Assembly: GCA_038230775.1 (NCBI GenBank)
Contig: JBBRMQ010000150.1
Span: 1-10,442, forward strand
Reading direction: 5' to 3'
Origin: JBBRMQ01 sp038230775
Lineage (GTDB): Bacteria > Acidobacteriota > Thermoanaerobaculia > Gp7-AA8
Length of the DNA stretch: 10,442 nt
Shown: in pieces, positions 6,294 through 10,442 of the stretch
How positions within the stretch are numbered: the first letter of the stretch is position 1
How the letters are laid out: each line of letters starts with the position of its first letter
Program-made: the position numbers and the translations under genes
The notes under the pieces: model-generated
Databases searched by the model: none
The model's input: only the letters and a program-made list of their open reading frames with translations
Told to the model about the DNA's origin: nothing

Positions 6294-7580
6294 ATGAAGG
6301 GGAAACCGCAGAACCTGGTTGTGTTCGGCGCCCAGTGGGGTGACGAAGGCAAAGGCAAGATCGTCGATCTTCTCTGTGAGGACTATGACGTCGTCGCCCG
6401 CTATCAGGGTGGCCACAACGCCGGCCATACCGTCAAGTTTGGCGACCATCACTACGCGCTGCGTCTGGTTCCGTCCGGCATCCTCCATCCCGGCAAGCTC
6501 TGCATCCTCGGCAACGGCATGGTCATCGACCCGGAGGCGCTGCTCGAAGAGATCGAGAGCCTGCGTGGGCTCGGCATCCGGATCGAAGAGAACCTGAAGA
6601 TCAGCGATTCGGCGCACGTCATTCTTCCCTACCATCGAGCGCTCGATCTGGCCCGCGAGGAAGCGGCGGGGTCGGCAAAGATCGGCACCACCGGCCGCGG
6701 GATCGGGCCGGCGTACGAGACGAAGGTCAGCCGCTACGGTATCCGCGTGGCGGACCTGCTCGATCCCGACATTCTTCGCGAGAAGATTGACTTCGCGTGC
6801 GCGGAGAAGAATCCCGTGCTGCAGAGCGTCTATGGCAAGGACACGTTCGATCCGAAGGTGTTGTTCGACGATTACACGCGATTCGGCGAGGTGCTCGCAC
6901 CGCGCATCATGAACGGGCCTCTGCTGATCAACGAGAACATCCGCACCGGCAAGAGGGTGATGTTCGAGGGCGCGCAGGGCACGATGCTCGATATCGATCA
7001 CGGCACATATCCGTTCGTCACCTCTTCCAACACCGTCGTCGGCGGCGTGTGCACCGGCCTCGGTGTCGCGCCAAAGCACATCCATCGCGTGATCGGCGTG
7101 GCGAAGGCGTACACCACTCGCGTCGGCGGCGGCGCCTTCCCCACGGAGTTGAATGATGCGACAGGCGAACACCTCCGCAAGCGCGGCAACGAGTTCGGGA
7201 CCGTGACCGGCCGTCCGCGGCGCACGGGCTGGCTCGATCTGCCCGTCGTGCGAACGTCGGCGATGCTGAACGGCATCGACGCGATCGCGCTGACCAAGCT
7301 CGATGTGCTCGACGACTTCGACGAGATCCCGGTGTGCACCAGCTACAACGTGCACGGCGACCGCTGGAAGACATTCCCTGCGTTCGCCGTCGCACATCAC
7401 GACTACAAGCCGGAGTACCGCACGCTCAAGGGGTGGAAGCGATCCACCGTTGGCGTCACGTCGTACGAGGACCTCCCGCAGGAAGCGAAGGATTACATCC
7501 GCTTCATCGAGGACGAGACCGGGTGCCCGGCGTCGATCGTCTCTACGGGACCGCGGCGAGAAGAGACGATTCTGCGCTAG
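6294..7580 (+). CDS. purA: Adenylosuccinate synthetase
   Basis: A 428-residue cytosolic enzyme that joins IMP and aspartate with GTP to form adenylosuccinate, the first committed step to AMP. Motifs are all intact: the P-loop GAQWGDEGKGK (12-22) with Asp17 as catalytic base, GGHNAGHTV (39-47) with His45, GTTGRGIGPAYE (131-142), FEGAQGTMLDIDHGTYPFVTSSN region (224-246), RVGGGAFPTE (276-285), TGRPRRTGWLD (305-315) and the guanine-binding TKLD (334-337). Length from ATG 6294 equals the family norm. An in-frame GTG at 6270 adds eight residues and has a weak AGGG 8-9 nt upstream, but it overlaps the candidate promoter, so ATG is preferred although its SD is poor. It is the only clear plus-strand gene, and its last 38 bases overlap a convergent small ORF. 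No intrinsic terminator follows it. Confidence 0.97.
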   Translation: MKGKPQNLVVFGAQWGDEGKGKIVDLLCEDYDVVARYQGGHNAGHTVKFGDHHYALRLVPSGILHPGKLCILGNGMVIDPEALLEEIESLRGLGIRIEENLKISDSAHVILPYHRALDLAREEAAGSAKIGTTGRGIGPAYETKVSRYGIRVADLLDPDILREKIDFACAEKNPVLQSVYGKDTFDPKVLFDDYTRFGEVLAPRIMNGPLLINENIRTGKRVMFEGAQGTMLDIDHGTYPFVTSSNTVVGGVCTGLGVAPKHIHRVIGVAKAYTTRVGGGAFPTELNDATGEHLRKRGNEFGTVTGRPRRTGWLDLPVVRTSAMLNGIDAIALTKLDVLDDFDEIPVCTSYNVHGDRWKTFPAFAVAHHDYKPEYRTLKGWKRSTVGVTSYEDLPQEAKDYIRFIEDETGCPASIVSTGPRREETILR

Positions 7581-7689
7581 CCGCCACGGCGATGCGCTGG
7601 AAGTCCGCCTCTCCGATCTCGAAGAAGCCGCGGCGGAACACCCATCCCCACTGCTGCTTGTCGCGAATGAAATCGAGCGAGTCGATCAT
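7543..7689 (-). CDS. Small ORF, 48 residues, unknown function
   Basis: I do not recognise this protein. It starts MIDSLDFIRDKQQWGWVFRR and continues with GFFEIGEADFQRIAVAA before an Ala/Ser-rich tail. It is aromatic-rich, with no signal peptide or clear membrane segment. It is listed because its ATG (7689) follows AAGGAGG at 8 nt, one of the best Shine-Dalgarno sequences in the window. It converges on purA and overlaps its 3' end by 38 bases, so the tail is antisense to purA codons. The same frame runs upstream to an ATG at 7809, but that start has no SD. The 310-bp gap between purA and uxs (7581-7890) otherwise holds the hairpin at 7698-7736 and the family 2 repeat. It could be a real small protein, a decayed remnant, or chance. 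Confidence 0.45.
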   Translation of the reverse strand: MIDSLDFIRDKQQWGWVFRRGFFEIGEADFQRIAVAASAESSLLAAVP

Positions 7690-7697
7690 CGGGCGAA

Positions 7698-7736
7698 CCT
7701 CCTTGAACCGAGGGTCCCTCGGGAAACGAGAGGAGG
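7698..7736 (-). promoter_or_regulatory. Hairpin that could mask the small ORF's Shine-Dalgarno
   Basis: In minus-strand RNA, CCUCCU (7736-7731) is a perfect 6-bp complement of AGGAGG (7703-7698), the Shine-Dalgarno of the 48-codon ORF. Between them sits an inner palindrome, CCGAGGG-A-CCCTCGG (7722-7708). The fold would be an outer 6-bp stem, an 8/4 internal loop and an inner 6-bp stem with a 3-nt loop, leaving the SD paired. This is the layout of thermometer-like or other SD-sequestering leaders. On the plus strand the same symmetry lies 118 nt after the purA stop, without a T-run. Confidence 0.4.
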
Positions 7737-7821
7737 CAAATTTTCTACCGGCGGTGGACTCAGCGCGCTCGCCCGGAAAGAAGGCAAGAGCGCGGTTCCA
7801 AGATCCCATGAGGGCTCTGAC

Positions 7822-7888
7822 GCTTCTGTGTGAGGACCGGCTTCAGCCGGTCGAGGTGACCGGCTAAAGCCGGTCCTCACACAGAAGC
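7822..7888. repeat. Tandem 18-nt palindrome element, family 2 copy B
   Basis: Two GACCGGCTNNAGCCGGTC units (7835-7852, loop TC; 7858-7875, loop AA) are 5 nt apart. Outer arms extend the symmetry to a perfect 21-bp inverted repeat (7822-7842 with 7868-7888). The RNA can fold either as two small hairpins or as one long stem. It is the reverse-complement counterpart of 5542-5597 and ends 2 nt from the uxs stop codon. Confidence 0.92.
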
Positions 7889-7890
7889 AC

Positions 7891-8826
7891 CTACAGGACT
7901 ACGGTTCGAAAGTACTCGATCGTGCGCTGCAGACCCTCTTCCAGCGGCACTTTCGGTTCCCATCCGAGAAGCGTCCGCGCTTTGGTGATGTCCGGCCGGC
8001 GGATCTTCGGATCGTCCTCCGGCAGCGAGCGGAACTCGATGGGAGCCTTCGTCCCCACCAGCCGCTTGATCTCCTGCGCGAACTGCAGAACCGTCATCTC
8101 GTTGGGATTCCCGATGTTGGTCGGCATCGTCTCGTTCGACATCAACAGGCGGTAGATCCCTTCGATGAGGTCCGTGACGTAGCAGAACGATCGCGTCTGC
8201 GATCCATCGCCGAAGACCGTCAGCGGCTCATTGCGGAGCGCCTGCGAGATGAACGCCGGCACCACGCGCCCGTCGCGAACCCGCATCCGCGGGCCGTAGG
8301 TGTTGAAGATGCGTACGATGCGCGTCTCCACACCATGGAAGCGGTGATACGCCATCGTCATCGCTTCCGCGAAGCGCTTGGCCTCGTCGTACACGCCGCG
8401 CGGTCCAACAGGATTCACGTTGCCCCAGTAATCCTCCTTCTGCGGATGGATCAGCGGGTCCCCATACACCTCGGACGTCGACGCGATCAGGTAGCGCGCC
8501 TTCTTGTCCTTGGCCAGTCCAAGCGTCTTGTGCGTGCCCAGCGAGCCGACCTTCAAGGTCTGAATCGGTTTCTCGAGATAGTCGATGGGGCTGGCCGGCG
8601 ACGCGAAGTGCAGCACGTAGTCGAGCGAGCCTTCGACGTGAATGTAGTTCGTCACGTCGTACTTCACGAAGCTGAAACCGTCTCGGCCTAACAGATGTGT
8701 GATGTTGGCCGGATTGCCGGTGATGAAGTTGTCCATGCAGATGACTTCATGGCCGCGCTCCAGAAACAACTCGCAGAGATGGGAGCCGAGGAAGCCGGCA
8801 CCACCGGTGATGAGGGCTCTGGTCAT
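7891..8826 (-). CDS. uxs: UDP-glucuronate decarboxylase (UDP-xylose synthase)
   Basis: A 311-residue extended short-chain dehydrogenase that oxidises and decarboxylates UDP-glucuronate to UDP-xylose using bound NAD. Visible are the Rossmann motif TGGAGFLGSHL (7-17), Asp32 binding the ribose, HFASPASPIDY (73-83), STSEVYGDP (116-124) with the UXS-type Glu119, the catalytic Tyr146-x3-Lys150 within GPRGVYDEAKR (141-151), and RIFNTYGPRM (172-181). The ASPASPIDY and GPR-x2-YDEAKR blocks separate UXS from epimerases and dehydratases. Upstream on the same strand is ugd, which makes its substrate. The start chosen is ATG 8826, where the nucleotide-binding fold begins normally; the frame extends to a TTG at 8889 inside the upstream repeat, adding 21 residues unlike the family. 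No convincing SD precedes ATG 8826; a ~100-nt inverted repeat ends 8 nt before it. Confidence 0.95.
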   Translation of the reverse strand: MTRALITGGAGFLGSHLCELFLERGHEVICMDNFITGNPANITHLLGRDGFSFVKYDVTNYIHVEGSLDYVLHFASPASPIDYLEKPIQTLKVGSLGTHKTLGLAKDKKARYLIASTSEVYGDPLIHPQKEDYWGNVNPVGPRGVYDEAKRFAEAMTMAYHRFHGVETRIVRIFNTYGPRMRVRDGRVVPAFISQALRNEPLTVFGDGSQTRSFCYVTDLIEGIYRLLMSNETMPTNIGNPNEMTVLQFAQEIKRLVGTKAPIEFRSLPEDDPKIRRPDITKARTLLGWEPKVPLEEGLQRTIEYFRTVVL

Positions 8827-8834
8827 TTTGTGAA

Positions 8835-8934
8835 GTTTATCCCGAGCGCCAGCGAGGGATCTTTGGAAGCACCGCGACGAACATTCCAATCACCGCGGTG
8901 GTTCCGAAGATCCCTCGCTGCGCTCGGGATAAAC
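8835..8934. repeat. ~100-bp long inverted repeat between ugd and uxs, family 3
   Basis: Arms of 42 nt (8835-8876) and 41 nt (8894-8934) are almost fully complementary (one extra base and two mismatches) around a 17-nt loop. The arm core is TTATCCCGAGCG ... AGCGAGGGATCTT. It begins 10 nt after the ugd stop (reading minus) and ends 8 nt before the uxs ATG. It lies inside a probable operon, so it cannot be a complete terminator if uxs depends on the ugd promoter; mRNA processing, partial termination or translational control are alternatives. Only one copy occurs in the window. Confidence 0.92.
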
Positions 8935-8944
8935 TGAAAAAAAC

Positions 8945-10243
8945 TCAACGCCCCACCGACACGTACTTGAATCCTTCGCTCTTCATGCGTTGCGGATCAT
9001 AGACATTGCGCAGGTCGATGATCAGCGGCTGCTTCAGGAGCTTGCGCACGCGGCCGAGGTTCAACGCGCGGAACTCGTTCCACTCGGTGGCGATCACCAG
9101 TGCGTCCGCCCCGTCGGCGGTCTCGTAGGCGTCGTTGCAGAACGCGACGTTCTCGAAAAGCTTCTTCGCGTTCTCCATCGCCTGCGGGTCGTAGGCGCGA
9201 ATCGCAGCGCCTTCTTTCTGCAGACCCTGGATGAGCGGGATCGTCGGCGAGTCGCGCATGTCGTCCGTCTCCGGCTTGAACGCCAGGCCGAGGATTCCGA
9301 TCGCCTTGCCGTGAACGGAACCACCGACGGCGTTGATTACCTTGCCGACCATCCGTTGTTTGATGTCCTCGTTGACGCGGAGAACCGCTTCGATGATCTG
9401 GAAGTTGTAGCCGTAACGCTTCGCGATGTCCGCCACGGCCGAGGTGTCTTTCGGGAAGCAGGAGCCGCCGAAGCCGGGACCGGCCTGCAGGAACTTCGGT
9501 CCAATGCGGGAGTCGAGGCCGATGCCGCGTGCCACGTGCTGCACGTCGCCGCCTAACAACTCGCACAGCATGGCGATCTCGTTGATGAAGGAGATCTTCG
9601 TGGCCAGGAAACCGTTCGCCGCGTACTTGATGAGCTCCGACGACTCGACGTTCGTGACGACGAACGGACTCTCGAGCGAGTGCAACGGCGCGTAGATCTC
9701 TTTCATCAGGTCGATCGACTCGCGGTCCGATGCGCCGATCACCACGCGATCGGGCTTCATGAAGTCTTCGATCGCCGAACCCTCGCGCAGGAACTCCGGA
9801 TTGGAAACCACCGATCCCTGATGACCGTTGCCCGACTCGGCGAGGATCTTCTCGATCATGCGGCCGGTACCGATCGGCACCGTCGACTTCGTGATGACGA
9901 GCTTCGGCCCGTTCATGTACTTCGCGATGGTGCGCGCCACCTCTTCGACGTAGCGGAGATCGGCGGAGCCATCGGCTTTCGGCGGCGTTCCCACCGCGAT
10001 GAAGATGGCCCGGCTGCCACGGATCGCATCGGCCAGGTCAGTCGAGAACTTCAACCGCCCTTCGGCGACGTTGCGATTGACGATCGTGTCGAGCCCCGGC
10101 TCGTAAATCGGAATGACGCCCTTTCGAAGCGCCTCGATCTTCTTCTCGTCGATGTCGACGCAGGTGACCTCGTTGCCGAAATCGGCGAGGCCTGCGCCGG
10201 TGACCAGGCCAACGTAGCCTGTACCGATGACTGCGATCTGCAA
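8945..10243 (-). CDS. ugd: UDP-glucose 6-dehydrogenase
   Basis: A 432-residue cytosolic NAD-dependent enzyme that oxidises UDP-glucose twice to UDP-glucuronate. Domains run as an N-terminal NAD-binding Rossmann fold (GTGYVGLVTG 7-16, Asp30), a central helical dimerisation segment (about 200-295), and a C-terminal UDP-binding domain (about 310-432). Key residues visible are Lys206 in SSELIKYAANGF, the nucleophile Cys262 in GPGFGGSCFPKDT (255-267), NPEFLREG (148-155) and GLAFKPETDDMRDSP (319-333). Length is typical for bacterial Ugd/TuaD. The start is TTG at 10243, supported by GGAGGG 9 nt upstream and by the family-typical N-terminus (MQIAVIGTGYVG). uxs lies directly downstream, giving UDP-glucose to UDP-glucuronate to UDP-xylose. 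A gene on the same strand ends 127 nt upstream. Confidence 0.97.
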   Translation of the reverse strand: MQIAVIGTGYVGLVTGAGLADFGNEVTCVDIDEKKIEALRKGVIPIYEPGLDTIVNRNVAEGRLKFSTDLADAIRGSRAIFIAVGTPPKADGSADLRYVEEVARTIAKYMNGPKLVITKSTVPIGTGRMIEKILAESGNGHQGSVVSNPEFLREGSAIEDFMKPDRVVIGASDRESIDLMKEIYAPLHSLESPFVVTNVESSELIKYAANGFLATKISFINEIAMLCELLGGDVQHVARGIGLDSRIGPKFLQAGPGFGGSCFPKDTSAVADIAKRYGYNFQIIEAVLRVNEDIKQRMVGKVINAVGGSVHGKAIGILGLAFKPETDDMRDSPTIPLIQGLQKEGAAIRAYDPQAMENAKKLFENVAFCNDAYETADGADALVIATEWNEFRALNLGRVRKLLKQPLIIDLRNVYDPQRMKSEGFKYVSVGR

Positions 10244-10252
10244 GTTGGGAAA

Positions 10253-10258
10253 CCCTCC
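10253..10258 (-). promoter_or_regulatory. ugd ribosome binding site deciding a TTG start
   Basis: GGAGGG on the minus strand lies 9 nt before TTG 10243. There is no ATG or GTG at this position, so the SD plus the conserved N-terminus supports TTG initiation. Confidence 0.75.
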
Positions 10259-10291
10259 GGAGTTTGAGTGGCCGCGAATGCTAACACGAGG

Positions 10292-10365
10292 GTAAGGCGG
10301 TAAGGCCGTAGGACGGGTAGCACGAAACCACCCCGTCTACTCGTCTTCCGGCCTTACAGCCTTAC
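10292..10365. repeat. Inverted repeat with GTAAGGC sub-repeats, family 4
   Basis: Arms of 28 nt (10292-10319 and 10338-10365) pair at 24 of 28 positions around an 18-nt loop. Each arm begins with a short internal duplication (GTAAGGC then GTAAGG). It starts 5 nt after the stop of the partial gene at the right edge (reading minus) and lies 48 nt upstream of the ugd TTG, so it shares the gap with the ugd leader. No T-run follows on the minus strand. Confidence 0.85.
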
Positions 10366-10370
10366 TCTTT

Positions 10371-10442
10371 TCAATACGGCGGCGGCGCGGTACTCGTCTG
10401 CACGACGCTCTCGGTCTTCGAGACCGGCGCCGTGCCCGTGGC
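10371..10442 (-). CDS. C-terminal end of an unidentified minus-strand gene (partial)
   Basis: The last 23 codons plus TGA (10371-10373) of a minus-strand frame that runs off the window, ending SVVQTSTAPPPY. The tail is rich in Thr, Ser and Pro, as in flexible C-termini. It is too short to identify. It is called a gene because it lies just where one is expected: colinear with ugd, with an inverted repeat starting 5 nt after its stop, as for the other minus-strand genes. Position suggests a surface-polysaccharide or export protein, but nothing in the residues shows that. Confidence 0.5.
   Translation of the reverse strand, partial: ATGTAPVSKTESVVQTSTAPPPY

Noticed and set aside
6273..7400. Long 375-codon open frame antisense to purA
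   Set aside because: A GC-rich shadow of a confidently identified purA; composition is Arg/Ala/His-rich with no recognisable domain. The same holds for long plus-strand frames over glgP, kbl and the phosphatase gene.
8827..8889. N-terminal extension of uxs to a TTG at 8889
   Set aside because: The added 21 residues are translated from the inverted repeat, precede the normal Rossmann start and have no SD.

Overview
The window is a GC-rich (roughly 60-65% by eye) bacterial chromosome segment with housekeeping and cell-surface sugar genes. The mix fits a soil or sediment bacterium such as an Acidobacteriota member: compact GC-rich genes, several families of palindromic intergenic elements, and a CHASE8-HAMP-SpoIIE phosphatase. 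That placement is inference only; no rRNA or other lineage marker is present.

Layout, left to right. 1-112 is non-coding and starts with an unusually AT-rich 60 bases. 113-6221 holds four minus-strand genes, transcribed in the order cysteine-dioxygenase-like, glycine C-acetyltransferase (kbl), glycogen phosphorylase (glgP), membrane-anchored SpoIIE/PP2C phosphatase. A short divergent gap (6222-6293) separates them from the only clear plus-strand gene, purA. Tail-to-tail with purA, overlapping its last codons, lies a 48-codon minus-strand ORF with a near-perfect Shine-Dalgarno that could be masked by an RNA hairpin. 7891-10243 holds two minus-strand genes, ugd then uxs, which together convert UDP-glucose to UDP-glucuronate and then UDP-xylose for surface polysaccharide. 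The extreme right end carries the last 23 codons of another minus-strand gene.

How the genes work together: ugd/uxs form a coherent two-step nucleotide-sugar pathway. The dioxygenase and kbl are both amino-acid catabolic enzymes in one directional group. glgP mobilises glycogen to glucose-1-phosphate. purA makes adenylosuccinate. The phosphatase is a probable environmental sensor with no visible partner-switch proteins beside it.

The most notable non-coding feature is punctuation. Each of the six minus-strand stop codons from 1715 rightward is followed within 1-10 nt by an inverted-repeat element. There are four element families, and two of them occur as oppositely oriented pairs. None has a U-tract typical of an intrinsic terminator. 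One element end supplies the probable ribosome binding site of glgP. Another places a ~100-nt hairpin directly before the SD-less uxs start. A further oddity is a recurrent 7-mer, GCCTAAC, that arises from the rare codon pair TTA-GGC. I see no defence system, prophage, CRISPR array, tRNA, rRNA or transposase, and no clearly new multi-gene system.
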